A stretch of DNA of 14,297 bases, taken from an uncultured Eubacteriales bacterium. GTDB taxonomy: Bacteria > Bacillota_A > Clostridia > Christensenellales > Aristaeellaceae. Where the stretch lies: positions 1 through 14,297 of the forward strand of contig CACYNZ010000057.1 in assembly GCA_902775835.1 (NCBI GenBank). The letters run 5' to 3'. Under the pieces are notes generated by a model, which saw nothing but the letters and a program-made list of their open reading frames with translations, ran no database searches and was not told the DNA's origin. Shown piece by piece: positions 1 to 6,433 of the stretch. The position numbers and the translations under genes were made by a program. Each line of letters opens with the position of its first letter. The stretch's first letter is position 1.

Positions 1-17
1 TCACTTGCTTTCTTCAT
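1..17 (-). CDS. 5' end of a leftward gene, cut by the window edge
   Basis: On the minus strand GGAGG (23-27) sits 5 nt before an ATG (17-15), followed by codons for M-K-K-A-S and then the window ends. The RBS quality and spacing match the real starts elsewhere in the window, so a gene probably begins here. Two lysines after Met could begin a signal peptide, but five residues cannot show function. It is divergent from the HipA-like kinase gene and shares its upstream region (18-379). Confidence 0.55.
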
Positions 18-179
18 TGTATCCTCCATGTTTCCTCATAGATAAAGCATCCCCTGACTGCATCCGCAGAAGGCAGGACTGACTCCCGGCAGCACACAGA
101 GCGTTTCTGCAGTTCTCGCAATGGTGCCTTTTCCGCCCCGGTCAGGGGGAGCCCCGGCGTTTTCGCTTCTGCATCGTCC

Positions 180-218
180 CCATGATCAGGGAAATTACCC
201 GCTGAAAACGGATCATGG
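180..218. repeat. 8-bp inverted repeat CCATGATC/GATCATGG
   Basis: CCATGATC (180-187) and GATCATGG (211-218) are perfect inverted repeats 23 nt apart, with an inner GGG/CCC pair. On the minus strand they lie just after the predicted transcription start, so they could be an operator or a 5' leader hairpin. Confidence 0.45.
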
Positions 219-220
219 CA

Positions 221-229
221 AGTATATCA
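221..229 (-). promoter_or_regulatory. Candidate extended -10 promoter for the left-edge gene
   Basis: The minus strand reads TGATATACT, an extended -10 (TGn plus TATACT, 5 of 6 to consensus). No good -35 is seen 16-18 nt upstream, which extended -10 promoters can lack. Predicted start near 214 gives a leader of about 197 nt to the ATG at 17. The rest of 18-379 holds the inverted repeat at 180-218 and GC-rich short repeats (GCCCCGG twice between 135 and 160). I found no clear promoter for the + strand kinase gene in it. Confidence 0.35.
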
Positions 230-379
230 CGCATCAGCCGGTCAGCGGGCCATGGAATGGATTTTGCGTGAAAACTCCTCCCTGAAGAGGGGTAAAGCGT
301 GTAAAACTCAGCAGAAAAACTGGATAAATGGCAGAAGCAATGGTAAATTGATGGAAATCTGACGAGGGAGGTGAAACCT

Positions 380-1396
380 GTGGCCCGATACATGCTCTAT
401 AACGATGATGTCCAGGTTGCGGTGTTTTCTGTTCACCGTTCTGTCATTACCGGGTTTATCCCTCAGAAACCGGAACTGCTCCCAAAGCAGATCTGCCATG
501 CCACAGCTGACGGATTTGCCTCCTGGCTGCGGGAACGGGCCGTTGACGTGAACAATGCCGTGCATCGAAACCTGATGCATGAACTCACCGGGAGCCGCGA
601 CAGGACCACAATCGCGCTCCGGACACATATGTTCAGCATTTCCGATACGTTTACGTGTTTTGAAGAAGGCTGGTTCACTCCAAGACTTCAGTTATGCCTT
701 CCAGAAGGTCAGAATGCGGTAAGCGACTATATTCTGCTATCCAGTGATACAGTTTTTCGCAATCTGCCCATTTCCACTCCAAATGCTTCTACAGATGGAT
801 CATTCACAAAGACCTGGAAGTATGAACACGGGGATTGGTGGCTGTACAAGCTGCAGCCCAGTGCTGCAACCAGAACTGAGGTTACCCTCAGCCGTGTGCT
901 GCAGGGCATCGGATGGGATGCCGCAGAATACCGTTATGTCGGGAAGCGCCTTAAGCAGGTCAGGACCCGGAACTTTGTTCAGCCGGGCGAATTCTTTGAG
1001 CCGTACGATTCATTCCGTTTCTTCTTTGACGATCCCAGTGACGACGATGATGTCATTTATCGAAACATCGCATCGCTGGGAACAGAATTTGAAGAAGCAT
1101 GGAAACGCATTCTCCTGGCCGATGCAGTTTTCGAGAATACAGACCGGCATATGCGGAACTTTGGTGTGATGCGTTCCTCCCGAACAGGAGCGATCCTTCG
1201 TCTGGCTCCAAACTTTGATAACAACCAGGCATATCTGGCAAACCCGAGCGGGTCTTATTCCAGCGGAATGCTGAAGCTGTATATGAAGCAGGCAGATGAC
1301 AGAGATTATCAGAACCTTAGAGTGCTGACTGCTGAAATGAAAAAGTATCCTTATCTGAAACAGGCATCAGATGCATGCCTTGCTTTTCTGAACTGA
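380..1396 (+). CDS. Orphan HipA-like serine/threonine kinase
   Basis: Predicted 338-residue protein kinase of the HipA/CtkA-like type, presumably cytosolic. Seen: a variable N-terminal region with the ASWLRER helix (48-53) and SISDTF (86-91); a nucleotide-loop segment STDGSFTKTW (137-146); Lys157 in WLYK; Glu167; a catalytic loop ENTDRHMRNFG (252-262) with Asp255 and Asn260; and the DFG-equivalent APNFDNN (276-282) with Asp280. All catalytic positions are present, so it should bind ATP and phosphorylate. Start: AGGGAGG (364-370) is too close to the GTG at 371, so I use GTG 380; ATG 392 is an alternative. Classical HipA toxins pair with a HipB helix-turn-helix antitoxin, but no such gene is adjacent here. 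Base composition is less GC-rich than the genes from 3.5 kb on, consistent with acquisition. The substrate is unknown. Confidence 0.8.
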   Translation: MARYMLYNDDVQVAVFSVHRSVITGFIPQKPELLPKQICHATADGFASWLRERAVDVNNAVHRNLMHELTGSRDRTTIALRTHMFSISDTFTCFEEGWFTPRLQLCLPEGQNAVSDYILLSSDTVFRNLPISTPNASTDGSFTKTWKYEHGDWWLYKLQPSAATRTEVTLSRVLQGIGWDAAEYRYVGKRLKQVRTRNFVQPGEFFEPYDSFRFFFDDPSDDDDVIYRNIASLGTEFEEAWKRILLADAVFENTDRHMRNFGVMRSSRTGAILRLAPNFDNNQAYLANPSGSYSSGMLKLYMKQADDRDYQNLRVLTAEMKKYPYLKQASDACLAFLN

Positions 1397-1408
1397 CAGG
1401 GAGTGATC

Positions 1409-1427
1409 ACAGGCCGCTTCCTGTTTT
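1409..1427 (+). terminator. Weak intrinsic terminator after the HipA-like gene
   Basis: ACAGG, loop CCGCTT, CCTGT, then TTT(C). The stem has only 5 bp and the U-run is short. An alternative outer pairing TGACAG/CTGTCA (1394-1433) includes the stop codon. Confidence 0.35.
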
Positions 1428-1470
1428 CTGTCATTCACGTTCCGGGGCTTTGGCTGAATTCGTCTTCCTT

Positions 1471-1551
1471 TTATCCTGCCAGAAACTGCCTCTTCAAAAT
1501 CTTCCCGTCATCACCCATGCCTGAGCTGCGCTGTTCCGGCTGATAAGGCAT
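1471..1551 (-). CDS. Possible 26-residue small protein, unknown
   Basis: A short leftward frame of 26 codons plus TAA, beginning MPYQPEQRSS and ending GKILKRQFLAG, with a basic C-terminus. A good sigma-A promoter (1573-1600) places the transcription start about 15 nt before the ATG, and the gene is convergent with the HipA-like kinase. The RBS is weak (GGCGGA, 9 nt spacing). The GKILKRQ ending resembles the C-terminal tail of acyl-CoA synthetases, so it could be a decayed remnant. The frame stays open upstream of the ATG for 16 codons. The inverted repeat CTGAGCTG/CAGCTCAG overlaps its start, so a structured RNA is another reading. I do not recognise a function. Confidence 0.25.
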   Translation of the reverse strand: MPYQPEQRSSGMGDDGKILKRQFLAG

Positions 1552-1572
1552 ACAGCTCAGTCCGCCGGAGAC

Positions 1573-1600
1573 TATATAATGGCATCGTGTATGGTGTCAA
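1573..1600 (-). promoter_or_regulatory. Sigma-A promoter facing left
   Basis: Minus strand TTGACA (1600-1595, consensus), 16-nt spacer, TATATA (1578-1573; 5 of 6). An alternative -10 is TATAGT with 18-nt spacing. It points toward the 26-codon frame and the 3' end of the HipA-like gene, so transcripts running past 1471 would be antisense to that gene. Confidence 0.5.
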
Positions 1601-1694
1601 GTCTGAATATGAAGATGAAACGTCCGCTGTCTGTCCGGCATTTCAGAAAAAGCACAGCCCTGACAGGGACCCAAAATTCCTGCCTGATACGTGC

Positions 1695-2669
1695 CTATTT
1701 TCGGAAAACAAACCAGTTATGCGACCAGGGCACCGGCAGACTGAAGAGGGTGATCACCTTCTCGGCCGCGTTCCGGTACCAGGAGTAATTCCATCCGGCG
1801 CCCATGTCCGTATACAGCGCATTGGTCACACCGAGCCGGTGGAGCTCTGCCATGAAGTCCTCAAATCGGATCATGTTGACGGAATCAATGATGCACAGAT
1901 TGCCGTTCAGTTCCGCCAGGGTTCTGTAGCAGCGGACCCTGGGCCGGGATACGAGCATGACCGTCTCGCCGTCCCGGATCAGGCCGAACTGCATGAACCC
2001 GCTTCCGCCCGCCTCGGCCGCCTTCCGGACTGCTTCCGTCGGGTTGTCGAAGTCGAAGGAAAACCGGCCGTCCGCAAAGGTGAAGGCGGCATAGCTGGAC
2101 TTGTTGTACGGGCTCAGATAGAGCTCACCTCTGACCGCATGGTCGCCCTCCACATTCTCCTGGGTAAAGCCCAGGCTCACGTCATGCTGGAACGCCGCGC
2201 CGGAGCACCAGGTGATGGACGCGTCGGACTTGGGCGGGCGGTGCTGACATACCAGCTCCACTTCCGTGTACTCCGGGAAAAACACATACACTTCGCCTGT
2301 ATTGTAGACAACGGTATGGTCCGCCGGAAGGATCTCGGCCGGAGACATGGAAGAGGCGTCAATGCTGTCCGGAATCCGGACATGATACTGGGAAATCAGG
2401 CCCATGAAGATAAACAGAAAGGCGGGGATGACAAAGAAGGAAGACACGTACAGAAGGCGGTACAGCACCTTCAGCGGCCTGGCCTTCAGCTTTTCAGGAC
2501 CCCAGAGATAGATGATCAGGGTGATGACCTGGCATATGGCCAGCGTGAGATACGCCGTGTGCAGAATCCTGAGGCTCATCTGGGCCACGAAATACACCGT
2601 ATACGCAAACAGGGACAGAAGGGTCATGGAAATCAGCCAGATCCCGGACAGCCGCTCTCGCATCGTCAT
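1695..2669 (-). CDS. Membrane-anchored phosphodiester-glycosidase-like protein
   Basis: 324 residues. Three hydrophobic helices (about 9-30, 35-57, 69-95) are followed by a soluble, probably extracytoplasmic domain (96-324). In that domain GGSGFMQFG (221-229), RTLAEL near 249-254, GNLCIIDS (256-263) and LGVTNALYTDMGAG (279-291) resemble, in order, the core of phosphodiester glycosidases (NAGPA/DUF2233 type), whose hallmark is an LDGG segment near the end; here it reads TDMG with Asp288. The family uncovers sugar phosphodiesters, but the activity here is inferred from remote similarity. The ATG overlaps the upstream stop as ATGA, with GGAAGG 8 nt before it, so it is translationally coupled to the membrane protein gene. 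No convincing terminator follows. Confidence 0.65.
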   Translation of the reverse strand: MTMRERLSGIWLISMTLLSLFAYTVYFVAQMSLRILHTAYLTLAICQVITLIIYLWGPEKLKARPLKVLYRLLYVSSFFVIPAFLFIFMGLISQYHVRIPDSIDASSMSPAEILPADHTVVYNTGEVYVFFPEYTEVELVCQHRPPKSDASITWCSGAAFQHDVSLGFTQENVEGDHAVRGELYLSPYNKSSYAAFTFADGRFSFDFDNPTEAVRKAAEAGGSGFMQFGLIRDGETVMLVSRPRVRCYRTLAELNGNLCIIDSVNMIRFEDFMAELHRLGVTNALYTDMGAGWNYSWYRNAAEKVITLFSLPVPWSHNWFVFRK

Positions 2670-3325
2670 ACGCGTTTCCTTCCTTCCCGCTTTTCCCTGC
2701 GCAGTTCCTTACGCAGCGCGTTGAATGAATCAAACTGGGACTCGATGCTGACCAGAAGAAGCAGGAGGCACATGTCCGTCAGATACTGCATGGCGTTTGT
2801 CCACAGAACCGCTCGGGCAAAGTCCAGACGGCTGTTGGAAACAAGCAGCATGATATAGACCACCAGCTTGAAGAGAATGGCAATGCGGTTGACGATCATG
2901 TCCTTCGGATTGCCGTGAATCGCATAGTTGATGAAGAAATGGTTGATGGTGATGATCACGGTCATGAGAAAGGCCATACCGGCGGAGGCCAGATAAATGC
3001 TGCCTTCCACGCCGGCGGCAAGGTAGGTGTCGAAATGCTCCACGCCCCAGAGCCGGACAAGCACAAGCTCCGCCTCATGATACATGATGCAGAACAGCGT
3101 GCCGCCCATGAGTCCCTTGGCCACATCCCACTTGAAGAACCGGAACGCCTGGTACATGGCCACGGCGGTCACCAGTCTGACCAGGAGTCCGAAGATGGCA
3201 AAGGAATCTCCCTGCCGGATGCACAGAACAAGGGCAGCGATCCCCACAATGACCACGGCAATGCATGCCGCGGCCATGAAATACTCGCTCAGATAAATGG
3301 AATTTCTCTTTTTTCCGCTCTGCAT
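2666..3325 (-). CDS. Six-helix integral membrane protein, unknown family
   Basis: 219 residues with about six hydrophobic stretches (roughly 16-36, 42-62, 68-92, 106-134, 145-163, 170-193) and a strongly basic tail (RKELRREKREGRKRV), which suggests a cytoplasmic C-terminus. Charged residues inside the third stretch (Glu84, Glu86, Arg91) could matter for function. I do not recognise a family. It is first in an operon with the glycosidase-like gene, which starts inside its last codons, so the two products probably act together at the membrane. The start at 3325 has only a distant G-rich RBS (GGGGG, 14 nt away). The next Met, residue 17, would cut into the first helix. A promoter lies at 3420-3448, with a structured leader between. 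Confidence 0.8.
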   Translation of the reverse strand: MQSGKKRNSIYLSEYFMAAACIAVVIVGIAALVLCIRQGDSFAIFGLLVRLVTAVAMYQAFRFFKWDVAKGLMGGTLFCIMYHEAELVLVRLWGVEHFDTYLAAGVEGSIYLASAGMAFLMTVIITINHFFINYAIHGNPKDMIVNRIAILFKLVVYIMLLVSNSRLDFARAVLWTNAMQYLTDMCLLLLLVSIESQFDSFNALRKELRREKREGRKRV

Positions 3326-3343
3326 GTGCGTTATGACAACCCC

Positions 3344-3410
3344 CTGAACATTTTCTGCCGGCGGGGCGGCCGGAAAAGATCGGAAAAACGCTTTCCGGCT
3401 GCGTGTTCAG
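3344..3410 (-). other. Stem-loop spanning the 5' leader of the membrane operon
   Basis: CTGAACA (3344-3350) pairs with TGTTCAG (3404-3410), closing a long loop that contains an inner CCGGAAA/TTTCCGG stem (3370-3376 with 3392-3398). The outer stem starts only a few bases after the predicted transcription start and ends beside the G-rich RBS. It matches no riboswitch class I know. It may stabilise the mRNA or limit translation. Confidence 0.4.
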
Positions 3411-3419
3411 CCTCCCCTG

Positions 3420-3448
3420 ATTGTACATGTTCTGCCCGGGTTTGACAA
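3420..3448 (-). promoter_or_regulatory. Sigma-A promoter of the membrane-protein operon
   Basis: Minus strand TTGTCA (3448-3443), exactly 17 nt, TACAAT (3425-3420); each hexamer matches consensus at 5 of 6. Predicted start is near 3413, giving a leader of about 88 nt. The same bases read as TTGACA on the + strand (3442-3447), but no matching -10 follows there. Confidence 0.65.
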
Positions 3449-3489
3449 TCTGGATGGAAACGGACTTTTCCCTTTCAGCCGAAGAAAAG

Positions 3490-3521
3490 GGCACCCGGCA
3501 GGAACATTCCGGCCGGGCGCC
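3490..3521. repeat. Near-perfect 32-bp palindrome upstream of the hydrolase
   Basis: GGCACCCGGC (3490-3499) pairs with GCCGGGCGCC (3512-3521) with one G-U pair, and the centre continues GGAA-CA-TTCC. Read leftward it is followed by CTTTTC, so it could end antisense transcription. Read rightward it lies 38 bp before the hydrolase ATG and could be an operator or leader hairpin. Confidence 0.55.
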
Positions 3522-3558
3522 GTATACAACCATATAAGCAATTCCACGGAGGCAGAAC

Positions 3559-4359
3559 ATGATGCATGCATATAACGGTCTTGCGCATCTTCCCACCGGC
3601 GACATGGACTATATCCGGTTCGGCCGCGGACAGAAAACACTGATCATGATTCCCGGCGTCGGCGACGGTCTGAAGACCGTGAAGGGCATGGCGCTCCCCT
3701 TTGCGTTTCTCTACCGGTCCCTGAGCCGCGACTTTACCGTCTACGTGTTCAGCAGGCGCCGGAACCTTGCATCCGGCATGACCACCCGGGACATGGCGGA
3801 GGACGTAAACCTCGCCATGGAAAGCCTGCGGCTTTCTTCCGCTGCGCTTGTGGGCGTCTCCCAGGGCGGCATGATCGCGCAGTGGCTGGCCCTGGATCAT
3901 CCGGAGAGGGTGGAAAAGCTGGTGCTCACCGTGACCCTGTGCCGGCCCAATGATACCATCCGGGACGTGATTGCCCGCTGGACAACCATGGCGGAGCAGG
4001 GAGATTACCGGGGCATCATGCTGGACACGGCGGAGCGCTCCTACTCGGAAAAGCGGCTGAAGGCATCCCGGCTGGAATACAAACTTCTTGGCAGCATCGG
4101 CCGGCCGAAATCCTTTGAGCGCTTTCTGATCCAGGCCCGCTCCTGCGTCACGCACGATACCCTTGACCGGCTGAATGAGATCCATTGCCCGACCCTGGTA
4201 ATCGGCGGGCACACGGACAGGATCGTGACCGGCGCGGCCTCCGAAGAGATCGCAGCACAGATCCCGGGCTGCCGTCTTCATATGTATGACCAGTTCGGTC
4301 ACGGCCTGTACGAGGAAGCACCGGACTTTCTTCAGCGCGTGCACACGTTCTGCCTGTAA
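3559..4359 (+). CDS. Alpha/beta-fold hydrolase
   Basis: 266 residues, a complete single-domain alpha/beta hydrolase, cytosolic (no signal peptide). Seen: oxyanion-region strand LIMIPGVGDG (28-37), nucleophile elbow GVSQGG with Ser101, acid candidate Asp220 in GGHTD after strand TLVIGG, and His248 in QFGHGLYEEAP. This is an intact Ser-Asp-His triad of the esterase/peptidase-like superfamily. The substrate cannot be read from sequence; the short cap region (about 130-205) gives no clear specificity. GGAGG (3548-3552) lies 6 nt before ATG 3559; a second ATG follows directly. It is monocistronic, converging on the leftward operon with an 11-nt gap. The upstream palindrome (3490-3521) is its only visible candidate control element. 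Confidence 0.9.
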   Translation: MMHAYNGLAHLPTGDMDYIRFGRGQKTLIMIPGVGDGLKTVKGMALPFAFLYRSLSRDFTVYVFSRRRNLASGMTTRDMAEDVNLAMESLRLSSAALVGVSQGGMIAQWLALDHPERVEKLVLTVTLCRPNDTIRDVIARWTTMAEQGDYRGIMLDTAERSYSEKRLKASRLEYKLLGSIGRPKSFERFLIQARSCVTHDTLDRLNEIHCPTLVIGGHTDRIVTGAASEEIAAQIPGCRLHMYDQFGHGLYEEAPDFLQRVHTFCL

Positions 4360-4384
4360 GCTTTGGCGCGTTACAGTTTCTTTT
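4354..4384 (+). terminator. Terminator built from two convergent stop codons
   Basis: CTGTAA (4354-4359) pairs with TTACAG (4371-4376), followed by TTTCTTTT. The stem contains the hydrolase TAA and, on the other strand, the TAA of the DUF4177-like gene. The 6-bp stem is AT-rich and short. Confidence 0.45.
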
Positions 4385-4556
4385 CCTTATAGAACACGCC
4401 GATCATGGCACCGGCGCCGTCGGCGGGCGTGGCGATTTCCTGCAGCGTCCAGCCCTGCCGCACCATTTCGTTGATCCCGTCCTCGGCCTTCTGGATATCC
4501 TTTTCCCTGGATCCGGAGATTCCCTTGTTCAGATAGACCAGTCTGTATTCCAGCAT
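4371..4556 (-). CDS. Small DUF4177-like protein
   Basis: 61 residues. The layout, an N-terminal strand MLEYRLVYL, a central helix (about 22-34) leading to the WTLQEI turn after GINEMVRQG, then AMIGVFYKEKK, fits DUF4177-type proteins, whose signature is a helix followed by GWel and a closing viFkR-like strand. The function of that family is not established. The RBS is excellent: AAGGAGGAA, 6 nt before ATG. It is last in the leftward string, 35 nt after the APH-like gene, and its end overlaps the hydrolase terminator. Confidence 0.75.
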   Translation of the reverse strand: MLEYRLVYLNKGISGSREKDIQKAEDGINEMVRQGWTLQEIATPADGAGAMIGVFYKEKKL

Positions 4557-4591
4557 GGTTATTTCCTCCTTTTTCTCTCTGTCATTCCATG

Positions 4592-5374
4592 TCAGGTCAG
4601 TTCATCAAGCAGCAGATAGTAGCGGAGTTTTTCCGCATCCCGCTCAACGCCCGCTGCCCGGAACAGGTCGTCCGGATCAATCCGCGGGTATGTCTTTCCA
4701 TAGTGCCCGTCACTGTTGTGCTTAAGACTCCGCCAGCCCAGCGCCAGGTCCATCCATGGATCGCAGACGCCTGCGCTTCCGAGATCAATGAACCCGGAAA
4801 AGTGCTTTCCGTCCGTAAACAGATTCGGCAGACAGAAATCCCCGTGCGTCAGCGTGCACTTTACCGCAGGCTGACGCTTTTTCAGAAACTCCAGCAGCGC
4901 CTCCGGCGTCTCAAACCCGCCGGGCCCGAAGGTTTCCGGCTCACAGTCGGACGTGTCAAAAGTGCCCCGCGCAATCCTCTGCTCCGCCCTTGCCAGAATT
5001 TCCTCAACCCTTTGCGTGAACGGACAGCCGGCAATGGGCACCGACCACAGAAGATGCAGCGCCTCGGCCATGCAGTCCAGAAGCAGGATCGGCTTTTCCA
5101 TCACCGAGGCATCGCACAGCATCCGGCCTCTGTTCCGGGTCATGAGCAGCCAGTCCTTCCCGCCTTCCACCTCATGGGCCGCGATTTCCGGAACCGGAAG
5201 CTTTCCCGCAAGCCACTGCATGATCTGCACATCGATGGTATCCGGGCTGTCCACCGGGCGGATCTTGAGCACATAATCGTCAAACATGAGCACGCTCGCA
5301 CCGGATTTTCCCGTAAAGTTCTCCTGATACGTAGCGCTTCCGAGCCTTGCGGCAATCGAGTGCGGAAACTCCAT
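4592..5374 (-). CDS. APH(3')-like aminoglycoside phosphotransferase
   Basis: 260 residues, the usual size for APH(3') enzymes (about 264), which use ATP to phosphorylate the 3'-hydroxyl of kanamycin-type drugs. Seen: Lys37 in VLKI (ATP), GKLPVPEI (58-65), Brenner-type catalytic loop THGDFCLPNLF with Asp179 and Asn184, metal-binding GFIDLGSAGVCDPW with Asp197, and C-terminal YYLLLDEL, as in APH(3')-IIIa (YYILLDELF). All catalytic residues are present. I start at ATG 5374, because AGGAGG lies 6 nt before it while the longer frame from 5395 would translate through that RBS. It sits inside a metabolic-looking operon with no mobile element nearby, which suggests a resident gene; native substrate and resistance are untested. 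Related small-molecule kinases are the alternative. Confidence 0.88.
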   Translation of the reverse strand: MEFPHSIAARLGSATYQENFTGKSGASVLMFDDYVLKIRPVDSPDTIDVQIMQWLAGKLPVPEIAAHEVEGGKDWLLMTRNRGRMLCDASVMEKPILLLDCMAEALHLLWSVPIAGCPFTQRVEEILARAEQRIARGTFDTSDCEPETFGPGGFETPEALLEFLKKRQPAVKCTLTHGDFCLPNLFTDGKHFSGFIDLGSAGVCDPWMDLALGWRSLKHNSDGHYGKTYPRIDPDDLFRAAGVERDAEKLRYYLLLDELT

Positions 5375-5416
5375 TCCCTGCCTCCTCTCCTGCATCCATC
5401 GTTATTTCTTCCGTCA

Positions 5417-5434
5417 GGCACATCAGAGTGTGCC
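5417..5434 (-). other. Intergenic hairpin between the TPR and APH-like genes
   Basis: GGCACA, loop of 6, TGTGCC: a perfect 6-bp stem in the 82-nt gap. No U-run follows, so it is not a standard terminator; it may mark a processing or partial termination point. Confidence 0.35.
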
Positions 5435-5456
5435 GCCCAGGTCCGGGCATCACAGC

Positions 5457-6383
5457 TTACTGCTTTTTCTTCACAATCAGCTGCCGGTCCGCCCACCTGC
5501 CGTACGCTTCAACCGTCCGGAACAGAAATTCGTTTTCCCGGTACTCCACCACAAGCTCTTCGAATGTGAAGGGCCGGTATCCAAAATCGCTGATTTCCGC
5601 TTCAAGCTCCTCCAGCCTGTCCTGACGCAGAGCCCGGAAAAACCGCTTGGTGTCCGGATTGGCCTTCACAACACGATCAAGATATTCCTTCGCCCTGTCC
5701 ATACAACGCAGCTTGTAGTACAGCACCGAGAGCGGCAGCAGCATCTGGGTCTCTTCAAAATCGTCATACTTTTCATGCAGCTTCAGCGCTTTTTCCTCAT
5801 CCTCAAGAAACGCATAGACGTGCATCAGCACATACCGGATGCCCAGATTATCCCCCTCACAGAGCCGGAGTATTTCCTCACATTCCTCAGCGGCTCTGCG
5901 CATCATGCCCGCCGCAAGCAGCGTTTCCATAAACGCACTCCGGAGCCGCATATACGGCCTTGTCTCAACAACACCCCAGAACTTCCCGATATACTCCTCA
6001 TCCATATAGCCTTTGGATTCCATGATCTGCGTCCCATGCTGCACAGCTGTCTCCAGTCTGTCCAGTCTGTCATAAATCATGCCAGCGGTTGTCTGTGCAA
6101 CGATCCGTTGTGCATCCAGATTGTCCGGATCCAGAAATAGCGCCTTCTGTGCGTACTTGAGTGTGGTTTCCCTGTCCTCTGCCTCTTCTTCGGCCAGATA
6201 CACAAAATCATCCGCTGTTTTCGCTGTTTTCGGTGTTACGTCTCTGCGCTCACCGGGCATGTTGACAATATGCTTCTGCAGCAGCTCATTGAGCTGATCA
6301 ATACTCATATCCGAAGTAGCCTGACTGTCAAAAAACTTCTGGATTTCCTTATGCAGATTCTCCATCATTCTGTCGGCTGACAT
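5457..6383 (-). CDS. Tetratricopeptide-repeat protein
   Basis: 308 residues, soluble and helical. TPR-like pairs are visible: TTLKYAQKALFLDPDNLDAQR (about 68-88), the ETRPYMRLRSAFMETLLAAG stretch (about 139-158), GDNLGIRYVLMHVYAFLEDEEKALKLHEKY (about 176-205), and LLPLSVLYYKLRCMDRAKEYLDRVVKANPD (about 213-242). The RPYMR and DNxGIRY signatures are shared with a group of bacterial TPR proteins often described as ST7-like; TPRs bind other proteins, and no catalytic motif is seen. AGGAGGG lies 5 nt before ATG. It sits third in the leftward string, 50 nt after the dehydrogenase gene. Its codon choice is less GC-rich than the two genes before it, so it may have a different history. Confidence 0.85.
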   Translation of the reverse strand: MSADRMMENLHKEIQKFFDSQATSDMSIDQLNELLQKHIVNMPGERRDVTPKTAKTADDFVYLAEEEAEDRETTLKYAQKALFLDPDNLDAQRIVAQTTAGMIYDRLDRLETAVQHGTQIMESKGYMDEEYIGKFWGVVETRPYMRLRSAFMETLLAAGMMRRAAEECEEILRLCEGDNLGIRYVLMHVYAFLEDEEKALKLHEKYDDFEETQMLLPLSVLYYKLRCMDRAKEYLDRVVKANPDTKRFFRALRQDRLEELEAEISDFGYRPFTFEELVVEYRENEFLFRTVEAYGRWADRQLIVKKKQ

Positions 6384-6433
6384 GCAATCCCTCCTGATCT
6401 TGTCTGTTTCTCACTCATGCGCCGCTTCACAGG

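Noticed and set aside
18..110. Cobalamin-riboswitch-like tail (minus strand GTCAGTCCTGCC)
   Set aside because: The conserved B12-box GCCACTG and the core helices are not found in 18-370.
1587..2858. Long + strand open frame (423 codons)
   Set aside because: It is antisense to two recognisable membrane genes, is rich in His/Arg/Gly as shadow frames are, and has no RBS or domain.
3442..3470. Rightward promoter for the hydrolase from TTGACA at 3442
   Set aside because: No -10-like hexamer occurs at 16-18 nt; the same bases serve a better leftward promoter.
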